DNA of 64,000 bases from Hymenobacter terrestris (GTDB lineage Bacteria > Bacteroidota > Bacteroidia > Cytophagales > Hymenobacteraceae): the NCBI RefSeq assembly GCF_013377905.1, contig NZ_JABKAV010000011.1, positions 34,913 through 98,912 of the forward strand, read 5' to 3'. The position numbers and the translations under genes were made by a program. The stretch's first letter is position 1, and the number at the start of each line of letters is the position of its first letter. This document shows, piece after piece, positions 37,536 to 47,227 of this stretch. A model generated the notes under the pieces. The model searched no databases. It was not told the origin of the DNA and was given only the letters and a program-made list of their open reading frames with translations.

Positions 37536-40457
37536 ATGTCCGAAGAAACGAACCCCCACGCCGCTCCAATGAACTCCGAATCTGATGCTGATGAGCAGCT
37601 GTACGCAGCCGGCGAATCGGTGGAATTAGGCGGCGCTGAAACCGAGGAAATCCTGGCTGAATCCGGCGCCGATGTGGAGGCCATCATCGAGGCCGAAGCC
37701 ATTCCCGAAGACGAGCTGTCGGCGGAAGAAGAGGAGGAGGCCAAGTTTGCGCCCGGCGAAACTATTCATGACGTGGCCACGGTGCGCGGCATGTACCAGA
37801 ACTGGTTTCTGGACTACGCTTCGTACGTGATTCTGGAGCGGGCCGTGCCGGCTATTGAGGACGGCCTCAAGCCGGTGCAGCGCCGCATTATGCACGCTAT
37901 GAAGGAGATGGACGACGGCCGCTTCAACAAGGTGGCCAACGTCATCGGCCAGACCATGCAGTACCACCCCCACGGCGACGCCAGCATCGGCGACGCCATG
38001 GTGAACCTGGGCCAGAAGGATCTGCTGATTGAAACGCAGGGCAACTGGGGCGACATCCGCACCGGCGACTCGGCCGCCGCGCCCCGCTACATCGAGGCCC
38101 GCTTGAGCAAGTTCGCCCTCGAAGTGGTGTTCAACCCCGACATTACGGAGTGGCAAATGAGCTACGACGGCCGCAAGCGCGAGCCCACCACGCTGCCCGT
38201 GAAATTCCCGCTGCTGCTGGCGCAAGGCGTGGAAGGCATTGCCGTGGGGTTGAGCACCAAGATTATGCCCCACAACTTCCGGGAGTTGTGCCAGGCCAGT
38301 GTGGCAGTACTTAAGGGCAAGGAATTCCAGCTGTTCCCCGACTTCTCGACCGGCGGTTTGGCCGACGTGAGCAACTACCAGAACGGGCAGCGGGGCGGCA
38401 AAATCCGGCTGCGGGCCACCATCGAGAAGGCCGACAAAACCATGCTCGTCATTCGCGACATTCCGTATGGCACCACCACCACGGCGCTGATGGAAAGCAT
38501 CGTGAAGGCCTCGGAGGCGAATAAAATCAAGATCAAGAAGGTAGTCGATAACACGGCCGCCGAAGTGGAAGTGCAGGTGCACCTGCCTACCGGCGTGAGC
38601 CCCGACCTGACGATGGACGCGCTCTATGCCTTCACCGACTGCGAAATAAGCATCTCGCCCAACACCTGCGTTATTATCGAGGACAAGCCGCGCTTTGTGG
38701 CCGTGGAGGACATGCTGCGGCTGAGCACCCAGAAAACGGTGCGGCTGCTGGAGCGCGAGCTGGAAATACGGCAGGAAGAGCTGGGCGAAAAGTGGCACTC
38801 GGCTTCGCTGGAAAAGATTTTCATCGAAAACCGCATCTACCGCAAAATAGAGGAGTGCGAAACCTGGGAGGAAATTCTGCTGACTATTGAAGCTGGCCTG
38901 AAGAAATTCACGCGGGTGGCCGGCGAGAAGGAGAAGCCCAACGACACCCGCATTATGCTAGCCCGCGCCATCAGCGAGGACGACCTCACGCGCCTGACCG
39001 AAATCCGCATCAAGCGCATCAGCAAGTTCGACGGTTTCAAAGCTGACGAGCTGATTGCCCGCCTCGAAGCCGAGCTGGCCGAGGTAGCCGACCACCTGCT
39101 CAACCTCACGCGCTACGCCATCAACTACTTCGAGGGCCTGCTGAAAAAATACGGTGCCAACCGGGAGCGACGTACTCAGTTGCGCGCTTTCGCGGTGGTA
39201 ACGGCCCAGAAAGTAGCCGTGGCCAACCAGAAACTCTATGTGAATTACGCCGACGGTTTCGTGGGCTACGGCCTCAAGAAGGACGAAAAGGCCGTGGCCG
39301 TCACCGACTGCTCCGACCTCGACGACATCATTGCTATCCGCCGCGACGGTACGTTCATGGTCACGCGCATTGCCGAGAAAACCTTTGTGGGTAAGGACAT
39401 TCTGCACGCCGGCGTGTACAACAAGAACGACGACCGGCTGGTGTACAACATGGTGTACCAGGACGGCACTTCAGGCATCAGCTTTGCCAAGCGCTTCCTC
39501 GTTTCGGGCATCACCCGCGACAAAACCTACGACCTGACCAAGGGCACCAAGGGCACCAAAACGCTCTACCTGACGGCCAACCCCAACTCGGAATCGGAGC
39601 TTGTGGCCATTCAGCTGGCCGATAAGGCGGTAGCCCGGGTTAAGCAGTTCGACTTCGACTTTGCCGACCTTGCCATCAAGGGCAAGGGCTCCATGGGCAA
39701 CATCGTAACCAAGCAACCTATCAAGAAAATCACCCAGAAATCGTTGGGCGACTCGACGCTGGGCGGCCGCGAAATGTTCTTCGACAGCGTGGTGGGCCGC
39801 CTCAACGCCAACGGCCACGGTCGCTACCTGGGCACCTTCGACACCGACGACACCGTGCTGGCCGTGTACAAGGATGGCACCTACGAGCTGACCGCGCCCG
39901 ACCCGGCCATCGACTTCGTGGTAACCAACCTAGTGCTGCTGCGCAAGTTCGATCCTAAAACGGTGCTGAGCGCGGTGTACCTAGATGGCGAAACCAAGAT
40001 GCACTTCGTGAAGCGCTTCCAGATCGAAACCAGTACCTTGGCCAACCGCTTCACCTTCATCAGCGAAGCCAAGGGCTCAAAGCTGCTGGTGGCCACCGCC
40101 CACCCCGAGCCGGCTACCGAAATAAAGCTGCAGCGCGACAAGAAGGCCGAGCGCGAAACCGAAAAGCTGCTGCTCCACGAGTTTATCGACGTGAAAGGCT
40201 GGAAGGCCCGCGGCAACAAACTCAACTACTACAAGCTCCACGCCCTCACGCTGCTCACCGACGAAGGTGCTGAGCCCGAGCGCAAAGCGGCCAAGAAGAA
40301 AGCCGCTCCGGCCGCGGCCCCACAAACCGCTGCCGACCCCAACGCGCCCCACGAGCCACTGCCCGACCGCACCGACGAGTTCAATATCTCGGCCGATGAG
40401 GTGGCCCAGGCCAAGGCTCTGCTTAAGACGCCCAAGTCGCAGCTGAAGTTTTTCTAG
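37536..40457 (+). CDS. parC: DNA topoisomerase IV subunit A
   Basis: A 973-residue type IIA breakage-reunion subunit. An acidic extension of about 85 residues, known in other Bacteroidota homologues, precedes the core at VRGMYQNWFLDYASYVI. Then come KPVQRRIMHAM, YHPHGDASIGDAMV and the catalytic tyrosine in APRYIEARLSKF. Later blocks include EEILLTIEAGLKKF and C-terminal beta-pinwheel repeats (VYKDGTYELT, VKRFQIETSTL). The canonical GyrA box QRRGGKG is not seen; GKGSMGNIV is in its place. Partner: parE upstream. It ends with a hairpin terminator. Confidence 0.93.
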   Translation: MSEETNPHAAPMNSESDADEQLYAAGESVELGGAETEEILAESGADVEAIIEAEAIPEDELSAEEEEEAKFAPGETIHDVATVRGMYQNWFLDYASYVILERAVPAIEDGLKPVQRRIMHAMKEMDDGRFNKVANVIGQTMQYHPHGDASIGDAMVNLGQKDLLIETQGNWGDIRTGDSAAAPRYIEARLSKFALEVVFNPDITEWQMSYDGRKREPTTLPVKFPLLLAQGVEGIAVGLSTKIMPHNFRELCQASVAVLKGKEFQLFPDFSTGGLADVSNYQNGQRGGKIRLRATIEKADKTMLVIRDIPYGTTTTALMESIVKASEANKIKIKKVVDNTAAEVEVQVHLPTGVSPDLTMDALYAFTDCEISISPNTCVIIEDKPRFVAVEDMLRLSTQKTVRLLERELEIRQEELGEKWHSASLEKIFIENRIYRKIEECETWEEILLTIEAGLKKFTRVAGEKEKPNDTRIMLARAISEDDLTRLTEIRIKRISKFDGFKADELIARLEAELAEVADHLLNLTRYAINYFEGLLKKYGANRERRTQLRAFAVVTAQKVAVANQKLYVNYADGFVGYGLKKDEKAVAVTDCSDLDDIIAIRRDGTFMVTRIAEKTFVGKDILHAGVYNKNDDRLVYNMVYQDGTSGISFAKRFLVSGITRDKTYDLTKGTKGTKTLYLTANPNSESELVAIQLADKAVARVKQFDFDFADLAIKGKGSMGNIVTKQPIKKITQKSLGDSTLGGREMFFDSVVGRLNANGHGRYLGTFDTDDTVLAVYKDGTYELTAPDPAIDFVVTNLVLLRKFDPKTVLSAVYLDGETKMHFVKRFQIETSTLANRFTFISEAKGSKLLVATAHPEPATEIKLQRDKKAERETEKLLLHEFIDVKGWKARGNKLNYYKLHALTLLTDEGAEPERKAAKKKAAPAAAPQTAADPNAPHEPLPDRTDEFNISADEVAQAKALLKTPKSQLKFF

Positions 40458-40473
40458 GGCAGGTTAGGTTTAG

Positions 40474-40528
40474 AAATCCGAGAGGGGAAGCAGCACCGTA
40501 ACAGGTTGCTGTTTCCCCTCTCGGATTT
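40474..40528 (+). terminator. Hairpin terminator, 22-bp stem
   Basis: Arms 40474-40495 and 40507-40528 (AAATCCGAGAGGGGAA type) pair with one mismatch and a short loop, just after parC. Confidence 0.88.
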
Positions 40529-40607
40529 CAGCCCCTCGGGTATGTAAGCAGTATTGCGCAATTTTGCGTTAGCTGGCAAATTCTGAACGCCGGGCTGTTG
40601 GTTGTTT

Positions 40608-41525
40608 ATGCTGGTTTTTCGTCTGCTATTGGTTCGTTGTGCGTTGCTGAGTCTGCTCGTGAGTGGAGCCGGGCTGCTGGCGTGCCCGGCGGCTCAGGCC
40701 CAGCTCCGCCCAAAACGTGCCTCTGCCGAAAAGAAGGCCGTTACGGCTGTGCTGGCACCTCCCTGCGGGGCACCATCCGCCAATCCTGCCATGCAGGTTG
40801 GGCTGGCCGAAGCCGGGGAACTGCTCAAGTCCTACCGCGAGTCGGAGGCGCTGAGCCGCTACGAACAGGTACTGGCGCAGGCTCCGGCCACATACGAGGC
40901 ACTCTGGCAGGCCGCCGTTTTGAGTGTGCGCATTGGCAACCGCTACACCGACGAGAGCCGCCGGTTTGCCTACTACGCCGCTGCCCGCCTCTACGCCAAC
41001 CGGGCCCTGGTGGTGTGCCCCGAAGGGGCGGAAGGCCACTACGCCGCCGCCCGCGTACTGGCTGCTCAAGCGCCCCTTCAGCCATTGCGCAGCCGCCTGC
41101 TGGCCTACCGCGAAATGCGCCCCCACGTGTACCAGGCTACCGAATTGCGCCCCAACTGGGCCGCGGCCTGGCAGCTGTTGGGCCGCTGGCACTACCGCGT
41201 CGACCACTACAGCCTGCCCGAGCGTATTTACAGCCGGCTGTTTATGGGGGGCATGCCGGAGGGGGGCAGTACGCTGCTGGCCATTGAGGCGCTTCGCCGC
41301 TCTTACCAGCTGGATTCCCAGCGCATCGAAGTCGCCTACGATCTGGCCCGGGTGCACCTCAACCGCAGCCAGGATGGCCGCGCCCGGGCCGTACTGCAGG
41401 CCGCTGTGCAGCTGACGCCCGTTACGGCCGAAGAATTGGTTATCAGCCGCAGCTGCCAGAAACTGCTCGATCAGCTCAATCGTCGCCAACGCCGGCAGCA
41501 GGGCCGTTTCCGCCTGACGCTCTAA
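40608..41525 (+). CDS. Exported TPR-like protein
   Basis: A 305-residue protein starting at ATG 40608; the N-terminus is a signal peptide ending near AAQAQ. The rest is alpha-helical with TPR-like repeats: EALSRYEQVLAQAPATYEALWQ, YAAARLYANRALVVCPEGAEGH, AAWQLLGRWHYRVDH and IEVAYDLARVHLNRSQDGRA. A Q-R-rich basic C-terminus (NRRQRRQQGRF) closes it. TPRs usually mediate protein binding; the partner is unknown. The next gene, also TPR-rich, starts 46 bp downstream. Confidence 0.85.
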   Translation: MLVFRLLLVRCALLSLLVSGAGLLACPAAQAQLRPKRASAEKKAVTAVLAPPCGAPSANPAMQVGLAEAGELLKSYRESEALSRYEQVLAQAPATYEALWQAAVLSVRIGNRYTDESRRFAYYAAARLYANRALVVCPEGAEGHYAAARVLAAQAPLQPLRSRLLAYREMRPHVYQATELRPNWAAAWQLLGRWHYRVDHYSLPERIYSRLFMGGMPEGGSTLLAIEALRRSYQLDSQRIEVAYDLARVHLNRSQDGRARAVLQAAVQLTPVTAEELVISRSCQKLLDQLNRRQRRQQGRFRLTL

Positions 41526-41536
41526 GCAGCACCACG

Positions 41537-41544
41537 TATCTTTA
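41537..41544 (+). promoter_or_regulatory. -7-like element TATCTTTA
   Basis: TATCTTTA lies 28 bp before the GTG start of the second TPR gene and differs from TAnnTTTG only in the last base; no -33 TTG at good spacing. Confidence 0.4.
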
Positions 41545-41571
41545 CCGGCTCACCTTACCTTTTTGCTGACT

Positions 41572-42693
41572 GTGCGGTTTTTTCAATTTCGGGGAATTGC
41601 CGGGCTGACTATAGCCGCCCTGCTGACCAGCTGCGCCGAGCCAACTCCGGCGGCCCGGCCCGATACCATGATTGACCTGGGCACGGTAGCCAGCGGCCCC
41701 CGCGTGCAGGCCGAGGAGCTCGACGGTGCCATTGTCCGCCAGCCCCGCAACGCCTCGTTGTACGCCCGCCGCGCCGCTTTTCGCCTCGATGCCGGCCAGA
41801 CCGATGCCGCCCTGAGCGACATCAACCAGGCGCTTGCCCTTGATGACGCGCCGGGCCAGTTCTACTTCACTAAAGCCCGCGCCCTACGTGCTCAGGGCTT
41901 CATTAAGGCGGCCCTCGATGCCACCGACCAAGCCGCCCGTCGCGGTTTCGCCTCGCCCGAGCTTAACCTGCTGGTAGGGGAGATGCACTTGGCCTCACGC
42001 CGCTACCAGGACGCCCTAGACCAGCTCGACCGCGCCCTGCAGCAGGAGCCCGACTTAGCCGCGGCCCTGTTCTATAAAGGCTTGGCGTTTGTGGGACTGA
42101 ACGATACTGTGCAGGCCCTCGATTACTTGCGTGCCAGCGTAGCCCGCGCGCCCCGCGAACCCGAAATCCTGCACCAACTAGCCTTCCTGTCCAACGCTTA
42201 CCGGCAGCCCGACCAGGCAGCTGTTTATGCCGCCCGCGGCCTGAAGCTGGATTCAACTTATGCCCCGCTTTGGTACGACTACGGTCGCCAGTTTGAGCTG
42301 CAAAACCAGTCCGAGCAAGCCCTGCGCAGCTACGCCCGCGTGGCGCAGCTCGACTCCACCTTCTACCGGGCCGACTACCGACTGGGACTGGCGGCCTATA
42401 AGGCCCGCCGCTACGCGCAGGCCGCATCCCACCTGCAGCGGGCCCTGCGCCGCGCGCCGCGCCTGCCCGATGCCCGTTCCATGCTGGCCGAAAGCTTCGA
42501 AAGCCAGAGCCTCTGGGCCGAAGCCGCCGACCAGTACCGCTTGCTGGCAGCCGAAAATCCCGGCAACCGCCGCTGGACCTATAAAGTCTGGAAAGTGGGA
42601 AACCGAGCCCGCGGTGTTATAGTTGACGAAACGCCCCGCCCTGCCCCGGTAGAGGCCATCGAGCCGCTCGACTTCTATAAACCGAGGCTATAG
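41572..42693 (+). CDS. TPR lipoprotein
   Basis: A 373-residue lipoprotein starting at GTG 41572; lipobox LLTSC (Cys21). At least eight TPR units follow, for example ALSDINQALALDDAPG, AALDATDQAARRGFAS, ALDQLDRALQQEPDLAAAL and AALGYLRASVARAP-like ALDYLRASVARAPREP, with canonical Y/F and A positions. It ends VEAIEPLDFYKPRL. TPR lipoproteins commonly act as scaffolds in outer-membrane or gliding/secretion assemblies in this phylum; here this remains inference. Its own -7-like box overlaps the end of the upstream TPR gene region. Confidence 0.88.
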   Translation: MRFFQFRGIAGLTIAALLTSCAEPTPAARPDTMIDLGTVASGPRVQAEELDGAIVRQPRNASLYARRAAFRLDAGQTDAALSDINQALALDDAPGQFYFTKARALRAQGFIKAALDATDQAARRGFASPELNLLVGEMHLASRRYQDALDQLDRALQQEPDLAAALFYKGLAFVGLNDTVQALDYLRASVARAPREPEILHQLAFLSNAYRQPDQAAVYAARGLKLDSTYAPLWYDYGRQFELQNQSEQALRSYARVAQLDSTFYRADYRLGLAAYKARRYAQAASHLQRALRRAPRLPDARSMLAESFESQSLWAEAADQYRLLAAENPGNRRWTYKVWKVGNRARGVIVDETPRPAPVEAIEPLDFYKPRL

Positions 42694-42852
42694 GGAGTTG
42701 GGGTGATTTCAGGTTTGCGCATAGCTGGGTGGCGTACCTTATGTCGCGGGCAGACCCGGTTTTTGGGTGCCGGATGTGAAAACAGCTCCGCTCAAAACTT
42801 CCTAACTTGCCGCCTCACGGCTGTTTGTATAGCCATTACGTCCCCTTTTTGT

Positions 42853-44802
42853 ATGTTGAATATTACCCTCCCCGATGGCTCGGTGCGCCAGTTTGTAGAT
42901 GGCGCCACGGGCTACGATGTTGCTGCCGCTATCAGCGAAGGCCTGGCCCGCAACGCCGTAGGCGTACGCGTTGATGGTGAAGTGCGCGACCTGCACCGCT
43001 CCATCGAGCAAGACGCCCAAGTGGCTATCCTGACCTGGAACGACGCCGATGGCAAGACGGCCTTCTGGCACTCCTCTGCTCACGTACTGGCCGAAGCCCT
43101 CGAAGCGCTGTACCCCGGCGTGAAGCTGGGTATTGGTCCGGCCATCGAAAACGGCTTTTACTACGACATCGACCTGGGCGAAGGCCGCATGATTTCGAGC
43201 GAGGACTTCCCGGAAATCGAGAAGAAGATGCTGGAGCTGGCCCGCCAGAAAAGCAAGTTTGAGCGACGCGCAGTGAGCAAGGCCGATGCCATTGCTTATT
43301 TCACCGAGAAGGCCGACCCTTACAAGCTGGACCTGCTGGAGCGCCTCGACGACGGCACCATCACGTTCTATCAGCAGGGCAACTTCGTGGACCTCTGCCG
43401 CGGCCCGCACCTGCCCGACACCGCCAACATCAAGGCGGTAAAGCTGCTCAACATTGCCGGCGCATACTGGCGCGGCGATGAGAAGAACAAGCAGCTCACG
43501 CGCATCTACGGCATCACCTTCCCCAAGGCCAAGGAGCTGACCGAGTACCTCGAAAAGCTGGAAGAAGCCAAGCGCCGCGACCACCGCAAGCTGGGCAAGG
43601 AGTTGGAGTTATTTGCTTTCTCGGATAAAGTAGGAGCGGGGCTGCCCTTGTGGCTGCCCAAGGGCACCATGCTACGCGAAAAGCTGGAGCAGTTCCTGCG
43701 CCGCGCCCAGATCAAGGCCGGCTATCAGCCCGTGGTTACGCCCCATATCGGCTCCAAGGAGTTGTACGTAACCAGCGGCCACTACGAGAAATACGGAGCC
43801 GATTCGTTCCAGCCCATCAAGACGCCGAACCCGGGCGAGGAGTTTTTCCTCAAGCCCATGAACTGTCCCCATCACTGCGAAATCTACAAGACCAAGCCCC
43901 GCAGCTACCGTGACCTGCCGGTGCGCCTGGCTGAGTTCGGCACGGTGTACCGTTACGAGCAAAGCGGTGAGCTGCACGGCCTGACGCGGGTACGCGGCTT
44001 CACCCAAGACGATGCCCACATCTTCTGTCGCCCCGATCAAGTAAAGGAAGAGTTTACTAAGGTTATTGATCTGGTACTCTACGTTTTCCGGGCACTAGGA
44101 TTCGATGATTTTACCGCTCAGATTTCGCTGCGCGACCCCGAGAACAAGGCCAAGTACATCGGCTCTGATGAGAACTGGGACAAGGCCGAGCAGGCCATCA
44201 TCGAGTCGGCCGCCGAGAAGGGTTTGACGACCGTGACGGAGTTGGGCGAGGCCGCTTTCTATGGTCCTAAGCTCGACTTCATGGTGCGCGATGCGCTGGG
44301 CCGCAAGTGGCAATTGGGCACGGTGCAGGTCGACTACAACCTGCCCGAGCGCTTCGACCTCGAGTATGTGGCCTCCGACAACTCGCGTCAGCGCCCCGTG
44401 ATGATTCACCGCGCCCCATTCGGCTCGCTGGAGCGCTTCGTGGCCGTACTCATCGAGCACTGCGCCGGCAACTTCCCGCTCTGGCTTTCACCCGAGCAGT
44501 TCGCCGTGCTACCCATTTCGGAGAAGTACCACGATTATGCCCAGCAGGTGTACGACCGCCTGATGGCCGCCGAGTTGCGCGGTACCGTCGACCACCGGGA
44601 CGAGAAAATCGGCCGTAAAATCCGCGACGCCGAGGTGTCGAAAGTGCCTTACATGCTGATTGTGGGCGAAAAAGAGCAGGAAAACGGCATTGTGTCGGTG
44701 CGCAAGCATGGCGAGGGCGATGTAGGCTCTATGCCCATCGACTCGTTCATCAAGAGCTTCGAAAGCCAGGTAGCCGCCATGATGGACGGAGCGGCCGAGT
44801 AG
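42853..44802 (+). CDS. thrS: Threonine-tRNA ligase
   Basis: A 649-residue class II aminoacyl-tRNA synthetase that charges tRNA-Thr. ATG 42853 starts the TGS domain ([15 protein letters not shown]). The editing domain follows with [16 protein letters not shown] and the late HxxxH-type CRGPHLPDT region. The core shows motif 2 and zinc-binding residues in [28 protein letters not shown] and the motif 3 [11 protein letters not shown]. The C-terminal anticodon-binding domain runs from about residue 545 to the end ([15 protein letters not shown]). It opens the common thrS-infC-rpmI-rplT order. Confidence 0.97.
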   Translation: MLNITLPDGSVRQFVDGATGYDVAAAISEGLARNAVGVRVDGEVRDLHRSIEQDAQVAILTWNDADGKTAFWHSSAHVLAEALEALYPGVKLGIGPAIENGFYYDIDLGEGRMISSEDFPEIEKKMLELARQKSKFERRAVSKADAIAYFTEKADPYKLDLLERLDDGTITFYQQGNFVDLCRGPHLPDTANIKAVKLLNIAGAYWRGDEKNKQLTRIYGITFPKAKELTEYLEKLEEAKRRDHRKLGKELELFAFSDKVGAGLPLWLPKGTMLREKLEQFLRRAQIKAGYQPVVTPHIGSKELYVTSGHYEKYGADSFQPIKTPNPGEEFFLKPMNCPHHCEIYKTKPRSYRDLPVRLAEFGTVYRYEQSGELHGLTRVRGFTQDDAHIFCRPDQVKEEFTKVIDLVLYVFRALGFDDFTAQISLRDPENKAKYIGSDENWDKAEQAIIESAAEKGLTTVTELGEAAFYGPKLDFMVRDALGRKWQLGTVQVDYNLPERFDLEYVASDNSRQRPVMIHRAPFGSLERFVAVLIEHCAGNFPLWLSPEQFAVLPISEKYHDYAQQVYDRLMAAELRGTVDHRDEKIGRKIRDAEVSKVPYMLIVGEKEQENGIVSVRKHGEGDVGSMPIDSFIKSFESQVAAMMDGAAE

Positions 44803-44813
44803 CAGCATCATCG

Positions 44814-44836
44814 GGGCTCGGCCGTTGGCTGAGCCC
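44814..44836 (+). terminator. Hairpin after thrS (weak)
   Basis: GGGCTC-GGCC pairs with GGCT-GAGCCC just past the thrS stop. A T-run follows only after 20-30 nt, so it may attenuate rather than stop transcription into infC. Confidence 0.45.
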
Positions 44837-44989
44837 TAATAAAATTGGCTTTTTCTGCTCGTTGGGGCCTTTTTTTATATAGGTTTTAGTGAGGATTTGG
44901 AAAAAATGCCGGATATTTGCCCACTAGCTGAACTCATTGGCCCCGGTCGATGTGGTTGTAGTTCTAGTCAAAATCGACTTTCACCTTAA

Positions 44990-45004
44990 GGAGAAACCGC
45001 CATA
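44990..45004 (+). promoter_or_regulatory. Shine-Dalgarno AAGGAG and AUA start of infC
   Basis: TTAAGGAG is followed after 8 nt by ATA in frame with IF3. An in-frame TAA at 44987-44989 excludes any earlier start, and the next standard start, GTG at 45086, would cut off a conserved IF3 N-terminus. Most genes of this window lack such a ribosome-binding site. Confidence 0.7.
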
Positions 45005-45709
45005 GCTACCCCTAACCGCCGCTATATCCCTCGTGCCCAGGTCGAGGAGCCGTTCAAAATCAATCATAAGATTACGGCCCGTGAAGTGCGCCTCGTTGGC
45101 GACAACGTGGAGCAAGGCATCTATCCCACGGATCAGGCCCGGCGCATGGCGCAGGACCAAAACTTGGACTTAGTTGAAATTTCGCCCACTGCCTCGCCTC
45201 CGGTGTGCCGGGTTATCGACTACTCGAAATTCAAGTACGAGCAGAAGAAGAAAACCCGTGAGCTGAAGGCCAAGCAAACCAAGGTTGTCATCAAGGAAAT
45301 CCGTTTCGGACCCAACACCGACGACCACGACTTTGCTTTTAAGCTCAAGCACGCCCAGGAATTCCTGAAGGAAGGTGCGAAAATCAAGGCGTACGTTCAC
45401 TTTGTGGGCCGAAGCATTGTCTTCAAGGAGCGGGGCGAAATCCTGCTGCTCAAGTTTGCCCAAGCCCTTGAGGATCTGGCCAAGGTAGAGCAGTTGCCTA
45501 AGCTCGAAGGCAAGCGCATGTTCCTGTATCTGGCTCCCAAAGTTATAGCTCCCCCTAAAAAGGTTGTTCCCAAGGAGACTGACAAGGCCAAGCCAACCGA
45601 TAAAGTCGCCAAACCTGCTGCCGCCGCTCCGGCTCCTGAAACCGCAGCAGTAGAAGCGCCTAAAACAGCCACGGCTGAAATCAGCGCTGCTGATCAAGGC
45701 GCCGAGTAA
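45002..45709 (+). CDS. infC: Translation initiation factor IF-3 with non-standard AUA start
   Basis: A 235-residue IF3 if translation starts at ATA 45002. The N-terminal residues from there ([19 protein letters not shown], then [15 protein letters not shown]) match the usual IF3 beginning, which a GTG start at 45086 would lose. The body shows [52 protein letters not shown] and the C-terminal [11 protein letters not shown] ~50-residue Lys/Ala/Glu/Pro tail extends beyond the usual end, as in other Bacteroidota. IF3 is known to autoregulate through an AUU start in E. coli. Confidence 0.93.
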   Translation: MATPNRRYIPRAQVEEPFKINHKITAREVRLVGDNVEQGIYPTDQARRMAQDQNLDLVEISPTASPPVCRVIDYSKFKYEQKKKTRELKAKQTKVVIKEIRFGPNTDDHDFAFKLKHAQEFLKEGAKIKAYVHFVGRSIVFKERGEILLLKFAQALEDLAKVEQLPKLEGKRMFLYLAPKVIAPPKKVVPKETDKAKPTDKVAKPAAAAPAPETAAVEAPKTATAEISAADQGAE

Positions 45710-45719
45710 CGCTTTTATC

Positions 45720-45739
45720 CGGAGCTATGCTCCGTTTTT
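45720..45739 (+). terminator. Hairpin and T-tract between infC and rpmI
   Basis: CGGAGC-TAT-GCTCCG followed by TTTTT starts 11 bp after the infC stop. The 6-bp stem is short, so partial termination is more likely than a full stop, adjusting the ratio of IF3 to L35/L20. Confidence 0.5.
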
Positions 45740-45800
45740 CGCTGGTGCACCGGCCCTAGGCAGCCGACCACCGCATGTTTCACCTTTTTCTACCACCACA

Positions 45801-45995
45801 ATGCCGAAGATGAAGACCAAGTCCGGCGCCAAGAAGCGTTTTACGCTGACCGGCACGGGCAAAATCAAGCGTAAGCACGCCTACAAGAGCCACATCTTGA
45901 CCAAGAAAACCACCAAGCAGAAGCGTAACCTTACGCACATCACGCTGGTTAGCTCGGCCGACATGAACCGCGTAAAGGACATGCTTAACATGTAA
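45801..45995 (+). CDS. rpmI: 50S ribosomal protein L35
   Basis: A 64-residue basic protein of the large subunit. [30 protein letters not shown] and the [10 protein letters not shown] stretch are characteristic of L35, as is the short length. It sits between infC and rplT as in most bacteria. It has no upstream Shine-Dalgarno. Confidence 0.97.
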   Translation: MPKMKTKSGAKKRFTLTGTGKIKRKHAYKSHILTKKTTKQKRNLTHITLVSSADMNRVKDMLNM

Positions 45996-46157
45996 TTAGA
46001 AATGGCTGATTAAGAAGGATTAGCTGGCTGAATAGTCAATACTTGTGCTTCTTACTTGCTGATTGCTGATTATCCATCAAAACTTACACCAGGCGTTCGG
46101 TAGGAACCCAAGCTGCGGCAGTAAGTCCGCCGCCGACCGCCAAAAACAACCCAGGTT

Positions 46158-46502
46158 ATGCCAAGAAGTGTAAACCACGCGGCCTCACGCCACCGTCGGA
46201 AAAAAATCATGCGTTTGGCGAAAGGCTATTATGGCCGTCGCAAAAACGTATGGACCGTTGCCAAAAACGCTGTCGAGAAAGGTCTTCTCTATGCTTACCG
46301 CGACCGGAAAGTAAAGAAGCGCGAATTTCGTGCCCTCTGGATCCAGCGTATCAACGCCGGTGCCCGCGAGCATGGTCTGTCGTACTCCCAGTTCATGGGT
46401 GGCCTCAAGAAGGCTGGTATCGAACTCAACCGTAAGGTTCTGGCCGACCTCGCCCTTAACCACCCCGAGGCTTTCAAAGGCATCGTGGAGAAAATGAAGT
46501 AA
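46158..46502 (+). CDS. rplT: 50S ribosomal protein L20
   Basis: A 114-residue basic protein that binds 23S rRNA early in assembly. [54 protein letters not shown] and the C-terminal [11 protein letters not shown] are the family hallmarks, and the length is normal. It follows rpmI after a 162-bp gap that contains AT-rich repeats of the form GCTGATTA. It closes the operon before a strong terminator. Confidence 0.97.
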   Translation: MPRSVNHAASRHRRKKIMRLAKGYYGRRKNVWTVAKNAVEKGLLYAYRDRKVKKREFRALWIQRINAGAREHGLSYSQFMGGLKKAGIELNRKVLADLALNHPEAFKGIVEKMK

Positions 46503-46522
46503 CCACAAACGGTTATAACTAC

Positions 46523-46559
46523 AAAAAGCGGCTGCCCCGAAAGGAGCAGCCGCTTTTTT
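46523..46559 (+). terminator. Terminator after rplT
   Basis: AAAAAGCGGCTGC-CCC pairs with GGAGCAGCCGCTTTTT around GAAA, with a T-run at the end. Confidence 0.92.
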
Positions 46560-46624
46560 GTTCTTCTTCTGATAAGAACTGCTTATTGAAAGAGCTAGCC
46601 CTACTGGCTAGGGGAGAGGTTTGC

Positions 46625-47050
46625 TTATACTCCGCGCTCTATTTCCTGCATTTCGCGCAACCAGGCAACGGCTTCCTCCATCTGCTCAAATAACTGCAGG
46701 TGCAAGTGTGAGCCTACACGCAGGTGCATGTCCTCCACGGCGGCCTGTCCGAATACACCAGGCGCCTTAACATGGGCGTAGTATGTCATGCCAGCGGCCA
46801 GCGCCTGCGGTATCCAGATCTGCTCCAGCCAGTCGTTGGCGTGCTTCCACGAGCCCAGCAATAGGCGGTTATCAGTTAGGATATAGGGGCAACGGGTGCG
46901 CTGCATGATCTGCAGAATTCCCCCGGAGCCTTCCTGGATGGATTCCAGCGTTAGCAGGCCCCGCCAGTCGTTATAAATCCAGTTATTCTGCTGGTCGAAT
47001 TCAGTGAGAAGAAACGTGGTGCCAGTGCTTGTTTGGAATTGCTGCCGCAT
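46625..47050 (-). CDS. Small cytoplasmic protein, STAS/SpoIIAA-like (tentative)
   Basis: A 141-residue soluble protein with the same element order as the 31113-31541 protein: NNWIYNDWRGLLT, GSGGILQIMQ, YILTDNRLLLG, ANDWLEQIWIP and HLQLFEQMEEAVAWLREMQ. The two are paralogues by pattern, though identity is low. STAS/SpoIIAA-like folds bind regulators or lipids. No partner is nearby. It is monocistronic, ending near the rplT terminator. Confidence 0.65.
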   Translation of the reverse strand: MRQQFQTSTGTTFLLTEFDQQNNWIYNDWRGLLTLESIQEGSGGILQIMQRTRCPYILTDNRLLLGSWKHANDWLEQIWIPQALAAGMTYYAHVKAPGVFGQAAVEDMHLRVGSHLHLQLFEQMEEAVAWLREMQEIERGV

Positions 47051-47188
47051 AGACTCAAAGGAGCGTATTTCTCGCTCAACCTCCTAGTTATTTAGACGAA
47101 TGTTGAAAAATCGTCGGTTAGTGACGTTTCTGGCAAAGCAAAACAACCCATTTGCCAGGGAGGCAGAACGGACAGGCCGAAACGTAAA

Positions 47189-47221
47189 AAAACCGCGCCG
47201 GGGTACTACCGACGCGGTTTT
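47189..47221 (-). terminator. Terminator of tRNA gene
   Basis: AAAACCGCGCCGG pairs with CCGACGCGGTTTT with one mismatch. On the minus strand it follows the tRNA 3' end by 7 nt and ends in a seven-T run. Confidence 0.85.
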
Positions 47222-47227
47222 GATATG

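Noticed and set aside
35868..37559. 563-codon open frame on the minus strand opposite parE
   Set aside because: It mirrors parE codons; the composition is skewed (many Val, His, Leu, Gln) and no family matches. High-GC third positions make such antisense frames common.
37536..40457. GyrA instead of ParC
   Set aside because: The GyrA box is missing, the gene pairs with the short parE, and the acidic N-terminal extension is of the ParC type in this phylum.
45086..45709. GTG 45086 as infC start
   Set aside because: It would remove conserved IF3 N-terminal residues that are encoded in frame right before it.
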